Below are positions 8,588-16,959 of a stretch of DNA of 64,000 nucleotides, piece by piece. Position 1 is the first letter of the stretch. The number at the start of each line of letters is the position of its first letter. Below the pieces are notes generated by a model. That model saw nothing but the letters and a program-made list of their open reading frames with translations. It searched no databases and had not been told where the DNA came from. The DNA comes from Pseudomonas fluorescens NCIMB 11764 (GTDB lineage Bacteria > Pseudomonadota > Gammaproteobacteria > Pseudomonadales > Pseudomonadaceae): NCBI RefSeq assembly GCF_000293885.2, contig NZ_CP010945.1, positions 3,368,001 to 3,432,000 of the forward strand. The letters run 5' to 3'. The position numbers and the translations under genes were made by a program.

Positions 8588-9487
8588 TTACATCGCGGTG
8601 AACAGTTCGCGCCGGGCACCTTCGGTAATCGCAACGATGCCGGGGTGCTTGACCTTGCGTTCCACCGAAATGGCGTAGAACGATTCGGTCACGGCGTCGG
8701 TCTGGCCAATCAGTTCCACGCTGCATTGGCGTTTCACTTCATCGGCAATCACGCTCGGGCCGATGAAAATCCCGCTGCCGGATTGGCCAAACGCCTGCAT
8801 CAGGGCGCTGTCATCGAACTCGCCGACGATGCGCGGCTGGATCTGTTGCTCGGCAAACCAGCGCTGCAAGCGACTGCGCACCACGGTTTCCGGTCCCGGG
8901 ATCAGCAGTGGCGCGCCGTGCAGGCTGCGGGGGAAATCCTGGCCGTACTGTGCCGCCAGTTCAGGGGTGGCGAAGAAGCTGATCCCGCATTCCCCGAGTT
9001 TCTGGCTGTAGCCCTTGATGTCCAGGTGCGACGGCATCGGGCTGTCGGAGATCACCAGGTCGAGGCGCTGAATCGCCAGGTCGGCGAGCAAGCGTTCGAG
9101 TTTGTCCTCGCGACAGGTGATACGCAGCGGCTCGCTCAACTCCATGGTTGGTGCAATCAGGCGATAAACGATGGATTTGGGCACAACGTCGGCCACTCCG
9201 ACCCGAAACAGAATCTGCTGCTCGTTGGGTTGCGCCCGCAACATCAACTCCAGTTCGCCGCCGAGCTGAAACATCTGTTCGGCGTAGGGCAGGGCCTGAC
9301 GCCCGGCTTCGGTGAGCTCCAACTGTCGGCCAACCCGGCGAAACAATTCGATGCCATACGTTTGTTCGAGCAAGGATATCTGCCCGCTGATGGTCTGCGG
9401 CGTCAGGTTCAGTTGCTCGCAGGCACGGACGATGCTGCCGGTCTTGGCCACCACCCAGAAATAATGCAGTTGTCGATAGTTGAGCAT
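8588..9487 (-). CDS. nhaR: LysR-family transcriptional regulator, NhaR-like
   Basis: The 299-residue protein has an N-terminal winged helix-turn-helix (MLNYRQLHYFWVVAKTGSIV, then TPQTISGQISLLEQ) that closely resembles NhaR, the activator of the NhaA sodium/proton antiporter gene, rather than generic LysR proteins. The effector domain occupies about residues 90-299. No nhaA lies next to it here; a small lipoprotein gene is divergent on the left of its promoter. The 135-bp divergent region contains AAAAT-ACGA-ATTTT near 9527-9540, a possible LysR-type site. The gene name is by similarity of the HTH region and should be treated as provisional. Confidence 0.78.
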   Translation of the reverse strand: MLNYRQLHYFWVVAKTGSIVRACEQLNLTPQTISGQISLLEQTYGIELFRRVGRQLELTEAGRQALPYAEQMFQLGGELELMLRAQPNEQQILFRVGVADVVPKSIVYRLIAPTMELSEPLRITCREDKLERLLADLAIQRLDLVISDSPMPSHLDIKGYSQKLGECGISFFATPELAAQYGQDFPRSLHGAPLLIPGPETVVRSRLQRWFAEQQIQPRIVGEFDDSALMQAFGQSGSGIFIGPSVIADEVKRQCSVELIGQTDAVTESFYAISVERKVKHPGIVAITEGARRELFTAM

Positions 9488-9622
9488 GGCGACCTACAGT
9501 TCGTTAAAACCGAAGTATAACCGCCAAAAATACGAATTTTCCTGAAGTGTTTGCCTCCCTAGAATACCTCGCTATCAACGGGCCATCGTTTCGGCCTGTT
9601 CGGTTCTATCGAGGAAAGCATC

Positions 9623-9865
9623 ATGAAGCTTAAAACCACGGCACTGCTGATCGCGTCTTTACTGGTATTGGCCGGTTGCGACCAGGCTGAAAAAAGCGCT
9701 CAGCAACTGATGGGCAAGGCTGCCGAATCCGCCAAGCAGGCGATTGACGACACCCACAAGGCCGCCGAGCAAGCGATCAGCGATGCCACCGGCGGGCTGA
9801 TCAGCAAGAAAGAACCATCGGGCGACGACAAAGAGAAATCCGAATCTTCGTCCCAGGAAATCTAA
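9623..9865 (+). CDS. Small lipoprotein with Ala-rich amphipathic repeats
   Basis: This 80-residue protein has a lipoprotein signal ending in the lipobox LAGC (Cys19). Residues 20-60 are built from heptad-like repeats such as AAESAKQAIDDTHKAAEQAISDATG, suggesting an amphipathic helix or coiled coil, and the C-terminus is acidic and Ser-rich. The start follows GAGGAAAGCATC. Function is unknown. It precedes the terC-type gene by 28 bp and may be cotranscribed with it. Confidence 0.8.
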   Translation: MKLKTTALLIASLLVLAGCDQAEKSAQQLMGKAAESAKQAIDDTHKAAEQAISDATGGLISKKEPSGDDKEKSESSSQEI

Positions 9866-9893
9866 ACCGTCTTAAACGAGTCAGGACTGACCC

Positions 9894-10643
9894 ATGGAAT
9901 ACCTTTTAGAACTTGCTGCAAGCCCCACCGCCTGGGTTGCCCTGGCTACGTTGGTGGTGATGGAAATCGTGCTCGGCATCGACAACCTGATCTTCATCTC
10001 GATCCTGACCAATAAACTGCCGGAGCAGCATCGGCAGAAAGCGCGGCGCATTGGTATCGGCATGGCGCTGATCCTGCGACTGGCACTGCTGAGCACCATC
10101 GCGTTCATCGTCCAGTTGACTGAGCCTGTGATCGAGATCCTCGGCCACGCGTTCTCCTGGAAAGACATGATCCTGATCGCCGGTGGCCTGTTCCTGTTGT
10201 GGAAAGCGACCACCGAAATCCACCACAGCATGGACCCTGCGCCGGATGATCCGAAGTCGGCCACCTCGACCGTGACCCTGGGCTTTGCCGCAGCGATCGG
10301 TCAGATCCTGATGCTGGACATGGTGTTCTCCATCGACAGCATCATTACCGCTGTCGGCATGACCGAGCATTTGCCGATCATGATCATCGCGGTGGTGGTG
10401 TCGGTGCTGGTGATGTTGCTCGCGGCGGACCCGTTGGCCAAGTTCATCAACGACAACCCGACGGTGGTGATGCTGGCGCTGGGCTTCCTGATCATGATCG
10501 GCATGACGTTGATCGCCGAAGGCTTCGGCGCCCACGTACCGAAAGGCTATGTCTACGCGGCCATGGCGTTCTCGGCCACGATCGAGGGCTTGAACATGAT
10601 GTCCCGGCGGGCCAAGCAGAAGCGCATCGCCGCTGAAGCGTAA
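9894..10643 (+). CDS. TerC family integral membrane protein
   Basis: The 249-residue protein matches the TerC/YgaP-like family. It has seven or eight membrane segments with the conserved acidic signatures [14 protein letters not shown] (about residues 23-36) and [18 protein letters not shown], both of which carry intramembrane Asp residues thought to bind metal. A short hydrophilic loop rich in Asp and Pro ([10 protein letters not shown]) separates them. Relatives take part in tellurite resistance or manganese/calcium export during protein secretion. It ends in a strong terminator. Confidence 0.9.
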   Translation: MEYLLELAASPTAWVALATLVVMEIVLGIDNLIFISILTNKLPEQHRQKARRIGIGMALILRLALLSTIAFIVQLTEPVIEILGHAFSWKDMILIAGGLFLLWKATTEIHHSMDPAPDDPKSATSTVTLGFAAAIGQILMLDMVFSIDSIITAVGMTEHLPIMIIAVVVSVLVMLLAADPLAKFINDNPTVVMLALGFLIMIGMTLIAEGFGAHVPKGYVYAAMAFSATIEGLNMMSRRAKQKRIAAEA

Positions 10644-10654
10644 CCTGCGATAAA

Positions 10655-10700
10655 CAAAAGGCCGCCTGCGCTCGCAAGAGCTCAGGCGGCCTTTTTTGTT
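10655..10700 (+). terminator. Rho-independent terminator after the TerC gene
   Basis: AAAAGGCCGCCTG and CAGGCGGCCTTTTTT pair as a stem around a loop of about 16 bases, followed by a T run. It can also act on the converging small gene at 10722-10889. Confidence 0.9.
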
Positions 10701-10721
10701 CGGGCCGTTTGAATGCGCGGG

Positions 10722-10889
10722 TCAATGTGCCGTCGCGTGGCGGGGAGCCGGTTTATCGGTCTTCGCTACCTGAAGGGGGTGGGCAGGGTGATGGTGCCGG
10801 CGCGTAATTCGCAGGACGCCCCACAACATGGCGGCGGCAACGGCCAGCCAGCCGGAAATCAACATGATTATGGTCATTGTCAGGCTCAT
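10722..10889 (-). CDS. Small single-pass membrane protein
   Basis: From ATG 10889 the frame encodes 55 residues: a hydrophobic segment at about 3-24 (LTMTIIMLISGWLAVAAAML) and a His/Pro-rich basic tail (RRHHHPAHP). The start is preceded by GGAGG at a good distance, which is why the longer frame beginning at 10955 was rejected. Function is unknown. The His cluster could bind metal, but that is only a guess. It converges on the terC-type gene. Confidence 0.65.
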   Translation of the reverse strand: MSLTMTIIMLISGWLAVAAAMLWGVLRITRRHHHPAHPLQVAKTDKPAPRHATAH

Positions 10890-11122
10890 CGGTGCCTCCT
10901 CTTTGCCCTGCTGCGGGCACACACTCTCTGCAAGTGACAGTCTAGTCGCTGCCATGTTTCAGGCTATTGACCAAAGGTCGCCTTCATCAACCAGTTCGCT
11001 CTATCGAATGCACTGAACTGCCGGTTAAGGCTATACCGCTGCTGCGTGGCGTCCTATGATCGACGGCCAGGCCGGGAGCAGAATGACGGCGATTGAACAA
11101 CGGAGTGATGAGGGTGCGGGTA

Positions 11123-11782
11123 ATGTCGCGAATTCGAATGGCAGCACTGATTGCCGGTTGTGTTGCGGGTCTGGCCGGCTGCGCGGGAAGCGTTGCGCCT
11201 GAGGTCAAGCGGCTGCCGGAACGGGTTGAGCTCAGCGGCACGTTCTACCGCGGGCAAGATTATCAAAGCGGACCGCAGGTCCTGGCGAGCATGCTGTCGC
11301 AACAGGGCATTGTGATTACACCGGGTTTGCTCGAAAAACCCCTGCACGTACCGGGCGCCGAAGCGCAATTGCAACAGAACATGCAAAACCTCGCCCGCGA
11401 GTACGGCATGGTCGTTTATCCCCTCGACAGCCATTTGCCTGCGCTGCTGACCCAGGTCGCGGCAGGCTATCCGGTGATGGTGCGTTTCACCGAGGGCTCG
11501 GCCTTTTGGGCGGAACCGCGTTACGCGATTCTCGCCGGGTACAACCGTCAGAAGCGGACCGTCCTGCTGCGCGCCGGGATGAATCGTCGGGAATTGATGA
11601 GCTTCGGTTCGTTTGAGTCGGCTTTCAAGGACGCCGGCGGTTGGGCGGTGCTGATCCAGAAACCGAACCAGATTCCGGCCAATGTCGATCAGCAACGCTG
11701 GTTGAAAGCGGCGAGTGACCTGGCTCAGGCCGGTCAGGAGCAAGCGGCGGCTCGTGCGAAGAAGGCACTGGGCGCTCAGTAG
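11123..11782 (+). CDS. C39-peptidase-like lipoprotein lacking the catalytic Cys and His
   Basis: The 219-residue protein begins with a lipoprotein signal ending GLAGC (Cys20). The rest aligns by eye with C39 papain-like peptidase domains: YQSGPQVLASMLSQQG at 47-62 fits the canonical CGP active-site helix, and PRYAILAGYN at 132-141 fits the active-site His strand. The nucleophile Cys is Ser49 and the His is Arg133, so proteolysis is unlikely. It may be a periplasmic binding or scaffold protein. Starts at 11093 (TTG) and 11108 (ATG) are also open; 11123 was chosen for its better-spaced GAGGG and clean signal peptide. Confidence 0.72.
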   Translation: MSRIRMAALIAGCVAGLAGCAGSVAPEVKRLPERVELSGTFYRGQDYQSGPQVLASMLSQQGIVITPGLLEKPLHVPGAEAQLQQNMQNLAREYGMVVYPLDSHLPALLTQVAAGYPVMVRFTEGSAFWAEPRYAILAGYNRQKRTVLLRAGMNRRELMSFGSFESAFKDAGGWAVLIQKPNQIPANVDQQRWLKAASDLAQAGQEQAAARAKKALGAQ

Positions 11783-11877
11783 CTTTCCGTTCGTCATCTG
11801 CATTGCACTGCTGCGCGCGGTTGGCCTCTGAGGAATAAGGGCCCGGATTTTTCCGGGCCAGTTCCAAGGAGGCATTC

Positions 11878-12084
11878 ATGACAAATCCCACTGCACCCAC
11901 CGGCCCGCATTCGTCTGAGCATTCATCAGGCGACGAGTTGGGTTTTGACCCTGATTCGCCGGACCTCGCCGATCCGCAGGTCGATCCTGTCGGCCCGGCC
12001 AAGGCGCCCAAGGATGTAAAGCCTGGCGAGGATACCAAGGCCCCCGCGAAACCTTACGACCCGCTGGCAAATCTGAAACCCTGA
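11878..12084 (+). CDS. Small acidic Pro/Asp-rich protein 1
   Basis: The 68-residue product is hydrophilic, low in complexity and probably disordered, with repeated DP/SP steps such as FDPDSPDLADP and a Lys/Pro-rich C-terminal part ending YDPLANLKP. AAGGAGG lies just upstream of the ATG. The adjacent gene at 12104 shares the DPDSP motif and composition, so the two look like a related tandem pair. Function is not known. Confidence 0.7.
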   Translation: MTNPTAPTGPHSSEHSSGDELGFDPDSPDLADPQVDPVGPAKAPKDVKPGEDTKAPAKPYDPLANLKP

Positions 12085-12103
12085 CGTTCAGTGCGAGGTG
12101 TAT

Positions 12104-12319
12104 ATGTCGACCGATTCGAGTTTTGACGACAAGCGTCCGGACAGTGTTCCCACCACCCCCGAAGACGACATTGATCCGGTGATGGACCCTGACAGCCCGA
12201 TGCGCGACCCATTGGCCAGGCCTGTGGTGGTGCCGACCGAACATCCGCAGGGCAGAAGGGATCCGAGTGCCGGCGATGGCATTCCGGATGACGACCAGAT
12301 GCCGCTGCCGAATGATTAA
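12104..12319 (+). CDS. Small acidic Pro/Asp-rich protein 2
   Basis: From ATG 12104 the 71-residue product is acidic and Pro-rich (PTTPEDDIDPVMDPDSP, then DDDQMPLPND at the end) and probably disordered. It begins 19 bp after the previous small gene and shares the DPDSP motif with it, so both are likely on one transcript that ends at the terminator downstream. The GAGGTG before the start is the ribosome site; an in-frame GTG overlaps it at 12098. No function can be assigned. Confidence 0.68.
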   Translation: MSTDSSFDDKRPDSVPTTPEDDIDPVMDPDSPMRDPLARPVVVPTEHPQGRRDPSAGDGIPDDDQMPLPND

Positions 12320-12327
12320 CGCGGACG

Positions 12328-12356
12328 AAAAAAAGCCCCGACTGATCGGGGCTTTT
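12328..12356 (+). terminator. Rho-independent terminator between the small acidic genes and pbpG
   Basis: AAAAAAAGCCCCGA and TCGGGGCTTTT form a short GC stem with A and T flanks, usable from both sides by these convergent genes. Confidence 0.88.
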
Positions 12357-12369
12357 GCTGTCAGCGTCG

Positions 12370-13308
12370 TTACTTCGAGGCTTCAACCACACCGCTCTGA
12401 CGGTGCTTGAGGTTCTTTTCCGATTTGTATTGCAGGGCCACGGAAGGAACGTCGGCGCCCTTGCCGGTCTCGACCCAGTTGCGAATGCGACTGGCATCGG
12501 CAAAGTGCGTGTACTTGCCGAAGGCGTCGAGAATCACCAGCGCCACCGGACGATTGCCCATGCTGGTCACCAGCACGAGACAATGGCCGGCCTCGTTGGT
12601 GAAGCCGGTTTTCGTCAGCTTGATGTCCCAGTTCGGCTTGCCGACCAAATGGTCGGTATTGCGGAAGCCCAGGCTGTAGTTGGGTTTGCGGAACGAGACG
12701 GTTTTTTCCTTGGTGGTGCTCAACTCGGTCAATAACGGGTACTTGTGCGCGGCGATCAGCAATTTGCTCAGGTCGCGGGCGGTAGAGACGTTACGAGGGG
12801 AGAGGCCGGTTGGTTCGACGAAGTGGGTGCTGGTCATGCCCAACGCCTTGGCCTTGGCGTTCATCGCGGCAATGAATGCGACATAGCCGCCCGGATAGTG
12901 GTGGGCCAGGCTTGCGGCGGCGCGGTTTTCCGAGGACATCAGGGCGATCAGCAGCATTTCCCGGCGCGGCAATTCGCTTTTGAGTTTCACCCTGGAAAAT
13001 ACGCCTTTCATTTCTGGCGTATCGCTGATGTTGATATTGATGTACTCGTCCATGTTCTGCCTGGCTTCGACCACCACGAGACCGGTCATCAATTTGCTGA
13101 CGGAGGCGATAGGGACAACCACATCGGGGTTGCTGGCATAGATGACTTTGTTGGTCTGCATATCCAGCAGCAACGAGCTGCCGGAAGCCAGCTTGAGTTG
13201 TTTCGTATCTCGAGGTGCCGCGGTGGTATCGGCAGCATTGACCGTTGGCGTGATGAACGTCCCTGTAATTGCAAAAAATAGGCTCAGGATGGAAAGACGG
13301 ATTTTCAC
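12370..13308 (-). CDS. pbpG: D-alanyl-D-alanine endopeptidase (PBP7 type)
   Basis: The 312-residue protein has a signal peptide (residues 1-25, ending VNAAD) and the three penicillin-binding motifs of the class C low-mass PBPs: SxxK at 69-72 (ASVSK), SxN at 126-128 (SEN) and KTG at 233-235 (KTGFTNEAG). It should cleave D-Ala-meso-DAP cross-links in periplasmic murein, as PBP7 does. The GTG at 13308 (protein begins [11 protein letters not shown]) gives a normal signal peptide; the open frame extends to 13413 but those residues are polar and Arg-rich. It is flanked by terminators, so it is probably monocistronic. Confidence 0.88.
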   Translation of the reverse strand: MKIRLSILSLFFAITGTFITPTVNAADTTAAPRDTKQLKLASGSSLLLDMQTNKVIYASNPDVVVPIASVSKLMTGLVVVEARQNMDEYININISDTPEMKGVFSRVKLKSELPRREMLLIALMSSENRAAASLAHHYPGGYVAFIAAMNAKAKALGMTSTHFVEPTGLSPRNVSTARDLSKLLIAAHKYPLLTELSTTKEKTVSFRKPNYSLGFRNTDHLVGKPNWDIKLTKTGFTNEAGHCLVLVTSMGNRPVALVILDAFGKYTHFADASRIRNWVETGKGADVPSVALQYKSEKNLKHRQSGVVEASK

Positions 13309-13488
13309 GCTGGCAGACTCATAAGGTGTGGATTTGCCGTTCTGTAACGGGCTGTTTCTTGAAAACCGACGCATTTTAGGAGTATGGCTGAAGAACTGTC
13401 GATGGTTGTTCAATCAACCGGTGAAAGTCCTTGAACCCCCCCACAAAACAGCGGGTTTCCGGCGAATGGTAGCGTTCATTCTCCGGGC

Positions 13489-13524
13489 AAAAAGAACCCC
13501 GCCATTGGCGGGGTTCTTTTGTTC
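13489..13524 (-). terminator. Rho-independent terminator after folD
   Basis: AAAAAGAACCCCGCC and GGCGGGGTTCTTTT form a perfect GC stem with a four-base loop just past the folD stop codon. On the minus strand it ends in a T run, as expected for folD transcription. Confidence 0.9.
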
Positions 13525-13547
13525 ATCGCTGATGCTCAAGCGTGAAC

Positions 13548-14402
13548 TCAGCTGTGCAGGGTTTCTGCCGCGTACAGCGTGTTTTCCAGCAGGCAGGCGC
13601 GGGTCATCGGGCCCACGCCACCGGGTACTGGCGTGATCCAGCCAGCGCGGGGCAGGGCGGTTTCGTAGATGACGTCGCCGACCAGTTTGCCGTCTTCCTG
13701 ACGGTTGATGCCGACGTCGATCACGATGGCCCCTTCCTTGATCCACTCACCCTTGACCAGGCCCGGTTTGCCGGCGGCGACAACCACCAGATCGGCGCGA
13801 CCGACGTGGCCCGCCAGATCCTTGGTGAAACGGTGGGTGACAGTCACGGTGCAACCGGCCAGCAGCAATTCCATTGCCATCGGACGGCCAACAATGTTGG
13901 AGGCGCCGACAACCACGGCGTCCATCCCGTAAAGATCGGCACCGGTGCTTTCCAGCAGTGTCATGATCCCTTTTGGCGTGCACGGGCGCAGCAGCGGAAT
14001 ACGCTGGGCGAGGCGGCCGACGTTATAAGGATGGAAGCCGTCGACGTCTTTGTCCGGACGGATGCGCTCCAGCAATTTGGAAGCATCCAGGTGTTCAGGC
14101 AAAGGCAGCTGAAGCAGAACGCCGTCGATTGCCGGGTCGTCGTTCAGGCGATCGATCAGATCGGTCAGCGCTTCTTGAGTGGTTTCGGAAGGCAGGTCGT
14201 AGGCTTGGGAAATGAAGCCGACCTCTTCACAGTCTTTACGCTTGTGCGAGACATAAACCTGAGAGGCGGGATCGCTGCCGACCAGGATCACCGCGAGGCC
14301 CGGCGTGCGCAGGCCTTGCTGGCGACGCTCGGTAACGCGTTTGGCGATCTGCTGGCGCAGGCTGGCGGCGATCGATTTGCCGTCGATTAGTTGTGCAGTC
14401 AT
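13548..14402 (-). CDS. folD: Bifunctional methylenetetrahydrofolate dehydrogenase/cyclohydrolase
   Basis: This 284-residue protein is FolD, which interconverts 5,10-methylene-, methenyl- and 10-formyl-tetrahydrofolate. It shows the catalytic [14 protein letters not shown] segment with the key Lys, the [10 protein letters not shown] motif, the cofactor loop [12 protein letters not shown] and the C-terminal [12 protein letters not shown]. Length and order are those of the bacterial enzyme. It is transcribed away from the tRNA/tig block, matching the known Pseudomonas gene order. Confidence 0.95.
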   Translation of the reverse strand: MTAQLIDGKSIAASLRQQIAKRVTERRQQGLRTPGLAVILVGSDPASQVYVSHKRKDCEEVGFISQAYDLPSETTQEALTDLIDRLNDDPAIDGVLLQLPLPEHLDASKLLERIRPDKDVDGFHPYNVGRLAQRIPLLRPCTPKGIMTLLESTGADLYGMDAVVVGASNIVGRPMAMELLLAGCTVTVTHRFTKDLAGHVGRADLVVVAAGKPGLVKGEWIKEGAIVIDVGINRQEDGKLVGDVIYETALPRAGWITPVPGGVGPMTRACLLENTLYAAETLHS

Positions 14403-14533
14403 TGCGCGTGATTAACCATCGAGAGGGGAAAAAAAGAGAACGCATTCTCGCATGTCATGAGGTGAGGGCAAAGGCGCTTGGTCTGCAAATTCCCCTAACC
14501 CCTTTAATTAAATGAATTTTTTTTAAAAAGGAT

Positions 14534-14562
14534 TTGACGACCCCCGGGGGGCTCTATACTAT
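14534..14562 (+). promoter_or_regulatory. Strong sigma70-type promoter of the tRNA operon
   Basis: TTGACG at 14534-14539 is followed by TATACT at 14555-14560 (15-bp spacer) or TACTAT at 14557-14562 (17-bp spacer). An A/T-rich stretch at about 14505-14530 directly upstream resembles an UP element, as expected for stable RNA genes. The first tRNA begins about 115 bp downstream. Confidence 0.7.
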
Positions 14563-14677
14563 TCGTCGCACTTGTCGGGCACAGCCTAGCACTGGTTAAG
14601 AAGGCTGCGCGGAATTACGGTTCTGCAAAGCTGAAAAGCACTTAGTTTGTAGTCCTCCAAGAGTACAGATTAATAAG

Positions 14678-14754
14678 GCGCCCGTAGCTCAGCTGGATAG
14701 AGCATCCGCCTTCTAAGCGGATGGTCGCAGGTTCGAGTCCTGCCGGGTGCGCCA
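14678..14754 (+). tRNA. tRNA-Arg (anticodon TCT)
   Basis: The 77-base sequence folds as a full cloverleaf. The acceptor GCGCCCG pairs with CGGGTGC (one G-U), the anticodon stem TCCGC/GCGGA encloses the loop CTTCTAA with anticodon TCT, the T arm contains GGTTCGAGTCC, and CCA is encoded. It is the first of four tRNAs that precede tig. Confidence 0.96.
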
Positions 14755-14785
14755 TTAGGCAGCTTTGGCACAAGTAGCGCGATAT

Positions 14786-14862
14786 GGTGGGCGTAGCTCA
14801 GTTGGTAGAGCACGGGATTGTGACTCCCGTTGTCGTGGGTTCGATCCCCATCGTCCACCCCA
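14786..14862 (+). tRNA. tRNA-His (anticodon GTG), copy 1
   Basis: The acceptor GTGGGCG/CGTCCAC is preceded by the histidine-specific G-1, the anticodon stem CGGGA/TCCCG holds the loop TTGTGAC (GTG), and CCA is encoded. The gene is identical in sequence to the copy at 15079-15155. Confidence 0.96.
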
Positions 14863-14868
14863 TATTTC

Positions 14869-14902
14869 GAAAGGCGCCAGATTAACAGTCTGGCGCCTTT
14901 GC
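14869..14902 (+). terminator. Hairpin after tRNA-His copy 1
   Basis: AAAGGCGCCAGA and TCTGGCGCCTTT style arms form a stable stem with a short T run, almost identical to the hairpin after the second tRNA-His. It may be a processing or partial termination signal, since tRNA-Leu follows only 15 bp later. Confidence 0.6.
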
Positions 14903-14916
14903 TTTAACGGCTATAC

Positions 14917-15001
14917 GCGGATGTGGTGGAATTGGTAGACACACTGGATTTAGGTTCCAGCGCCGCGAGGCGTAAGAGTTCGAGTCTCTTCATCCGCACC
15001 A
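14917..15001 (+). tRNA. tRNA-Leu (anticodon TAG)
   Basis: This is an 85-base class II tRNA. The acceptor GCGGATG/CATCCGC, the anticodon stem CTGGA/TCCAG with loop TTTAGGT (TAG), a long variable arm (GCGCCGCGAGGCGT region), the T arm GAGTTCGAGTCTC and an encoded CCA are all visible. Confidence 0.96.
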
Positions 15002-15078
15002 AATAAAGCTTCTCTCATGCCGGTTGGCCTGGTTGGAGCTCAACAAAGAAGTTGTTTGGCTTTTTTGTTACGCAATAT

Positions 15079-15155
15079 GGTGGGCGTAGCTCAGTTGGTA
15101 GAGCACGGGATTGTGACTCCCGTTGTCGTGGGTTCGATCCCCATCGTCCACCCCA
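15079..15155 (+). tRNA. tRNA-His (anticodon GTG), copy 2
   Basis: This copy matches the tRNA at 14786-14862 base for base and includes the G-1 position and encoded CCA. The matching extends a few bases upstream and through the following hairpin, so the whole tRNA-plus-terminator unit was duplicated around tRNA-Leu. Confidence 0.96.
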
Positions 15156-15162
15156 TATTTCG

Positions 15163-15200
15163 AAAGGCGCCAGATTTAACAGTCTGGCGCCTTTTTTGTT
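15163..15200 (+). terminator. Rho-independent terminator of the tRNA operon
   Basis: AAAGGCGCCAGA and TCTGGCGCCTTTTTT form a 10-bp-class stem with a longer T run than the copy after tRNA-His 1. It probably ends the four-tRNA transcript ahead of tig. Confidence 0.88.
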
Positions 15201-15555
15201 TCAGTGTTTTGAGTATCGGCGGCTGCGGTTCCGGGTCGCAAGGGCAGGGCGTTTCGTCGTATTTATGTTTCTCGATGATGCCGCGTTGCCCGCCGGCCTT
15301 GCTTGCAGGGTTGGCTGTCAGGGCGATGATCGGCAACCGCTTCTATATATAGAAGGGTTGGCGCAGAGCCTTGGCGTGATGGGTTGTATTTGCCACCGGG
15401 GCGAGATGCATTCGTGCATTCGTCCCTCTAAATTGCCTGCTGCGTTTTTACCCGTTTTCAGTAGGGTGACTTCTTGAGTTTGACCTACTAGAATGCATGC
15501 CCTTGATTCTGGGGTCGGAAACGGCCGGCCAACGTCTGTGCAACGAGGAATATCC
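15201..15555. other. Region between tRNA operon and tig, no gene seen
   Basis: About 355 bp with no protein frame that looks real on either strand. It must contain the tig promoter. An A/T-rich TATATATA patch at about 15343-15352 and small inverted repeats near 15400-15425 (GATGCATTC/GTGCATTCGTC) are the only notable features. Confidence 0.4.
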
Positions 15556-16866
15556 ATGCAAGTTTCTGTTGAAAATACTTCTGCTCTTGAGCGCCGCATG
15601 AGCATCACCGTGCCGGCTGAGCGCATCGAGACTCAGGTCAACAAGCGTCTGCAGCAGACCGCCCAAAAGGCCAAGATCGCTGGTTTCCGTCCGGGCAAAG
15701 TGCCAATGAGCGAAATCAAGCGCCGTTTTGGTGCTGATGCGCGTCAGGAAGCTGTCGGCGACGTCATCCAGTCCTCGTTCTACGAAGCTGTTGTCGAGCA
15801 AAAGCTGAACCCGGCTGGCGCTCCTTCCATCGAGCCAAAATCCCTGGAAGCTGGCAAAGACCTGGAATACGTCGCGATTTTCGAAGTGTTCCCTGAGTTC
15901 ACCGTTGCCGGTTTCGAAGGCATCACCGTAGAGCGCCTGAGCGCTGACGTGGCTGACGCTGACCTGGACAAAATGCTGGACGTCCTGCGCAAGCAGAACA
16001 CCCGTTTCGAAGTGGCCGATCGCGCTGCCCAGAACGATGACCAGCTGAACATCGATTTCGTCGGCAAGGTCGACGGTGAAGTGTTCGCTGGCGGTTCCGC
16101 CAAAGGTACTCAGCTGGTTCTGGGTTCCGGCCGCATGATTCCTGGTTTCGAAGACGGTCTGGTTGGCGCTAAGGCCGGCGAAGAGCGCGTTCTGAACCTG
16201 ACGTTCCCAGAGGACTATCAGAACCTCGACCTGGCGGGCAAAACCGCCGAGTTCACCGTGACCGTGAACACTGTTTCCGAGCCGAAACTGCCAGAACTGA
16301 ACGAAGAATTCTTCGCTCAATTCGGCATCAAGGAAACCGGTCTGGAAGGCTTCCGCGCCGAAGTTCGCAAGAACATGGAGCGTGAACTGCGTCAGGCGAT
16401 CAAATCCAAGGTCAAGAATCAGGTAATGGACGGTCTGCTGTCCACCAACCCGATTGAAGTGCCAAAGGCTCTGCTGTCCAACGAAGTTGACCGTCTGCGC
16501 GTGCAGGCTGTTCAGCAGTTCGGCGGCAACATCAAGCCAGACCAACTGCCGGCCGAGCTGTTTGAAGAACAAGCCAAGCGCCGCGTTGTACTGGGTCTGA
16601 TCGTGGCTGAAGTGGTCAAGCAATTCGACCTCAAGCCTGACGAAGCTCGCGTTCGCGAAATGATTCAGGAAATGGCTTCGGCTTATCAAGAGCCTGAGCA
16701 GGTTGTGTCCTGGTACTACAAGAACGACCAGCAACTGAACGAAGTCCGTTCGGTTGTGCTGGAAGAACAAGTTGTGGATACTGTTCTGCAGAAAGCTAGC
16801 GTGACCGACAAATCGGTCTCTTACGAAGAAGCAGTCAAGCCGGTAGAAGCTCCACAAGCCGACTGA
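15556..16866 (+). CDS. tig: Trigger factor, ribosome-associated chaperone and prolyl isomerase
   Basis: The 436-residue protein is trigger factor. The N-terminal ribosome-binding domain carries the signature GFRPGKVP (residues 43-50). The FKBP-type PPIase domain covers about 160-245 ([20 protein letters not shown] and [17 protein letters not shown]). The C-terminal helical chaperone arms follow to the end. It binds nascent chains at the ribosome exit tunnel. ATG 15556 follows CGAGGAATATCC. It heads the tig-clpP-clpX-lon series, the usual proteobacterial arrangement. Confidence 0.97.
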   Translation: MQVSVENTSALERRMSITVPAERIETQVNKRLQQTAQKAKIAGFRPGKVPMSEIKRRFGADARQEAVGDVIQSSFYEAVVEQKLNPAGAPSIEPKSLEAGKDLEYVAIFEVFPEFTVAGFEGITVERLSADVADADLDKMLDVLRKQNTRFEVADRAAQNDDQLNIDFVGKVDGEVFAGGSAKGTQLVLGSGRMIPGFEDGLVGAKAGEERVLNLTFPEDYQNLDLAGKTAEFTVTVNTVSEPKLPELNEEFFAQFGIKETGLEGFRAEVRKNMERELRQAIKSKVKNQVMDGLLSTNPIEVPKALLSNEVDRLRVQAVQQFGGNIKPDQLPAELFEEQAKRRVVLGLIVAEVVKQFDLKPDEARVREMIQEMASAYQEPEQVVSWYYKNDQQLNEVRSVVLEEQVVDTVLQKASVTDKSVSYEEAVKPVEAPQAD

Positions 16867-16892
16867 TCGTTTTTGCGGTAGGAACTACACAC

Positions 16893-16920
16893 CATAAGCC
16901 AGCCTTCGTGCTGGCTTATG
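16893..16920 (+). terminator. Intercistronic hairpin between tig and clpP
   Basis: CATAAGCCAGC and GCTGGCTTATG form a perfect 11-bp stem with a short loop. There is no T run, so it may be a weak terminator or an RNA-stability element between the two genes. Confidence 0.55.
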
Positions 16921-16959
16921 CGTATTCAAGACATAACTATTTGGGAGTGACTGCAGAGC

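Noticed and set aside
12300..13600. Longer PbpG from the ATG at 13413
   Set aside because: The extra 35 residues are polar and basic and would place the signal peptide inside the chain; the GTG at 13308 gives a normal signal peptide.
14786..15155. Duplicate tRNA-His as possible assembly artefact
   Set aside because: The two copies differ slightly in their hairpins and are separated by an intact tRNA-Leu, so a true local duplication is more likely.
14570..15160. Phage or island integration at the tRNA cluster
   Set aside because: No integrase, repeated tRNA 3' end or change in gene content was seen; the genes continue directly into tig and clpP.
15448..16857. Antisense open frame opposite tig
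   Set aside because: The sense frame is trigger factor with all its motifs; the reverse frame is a Phe/Leu/Asp-rich shadow.
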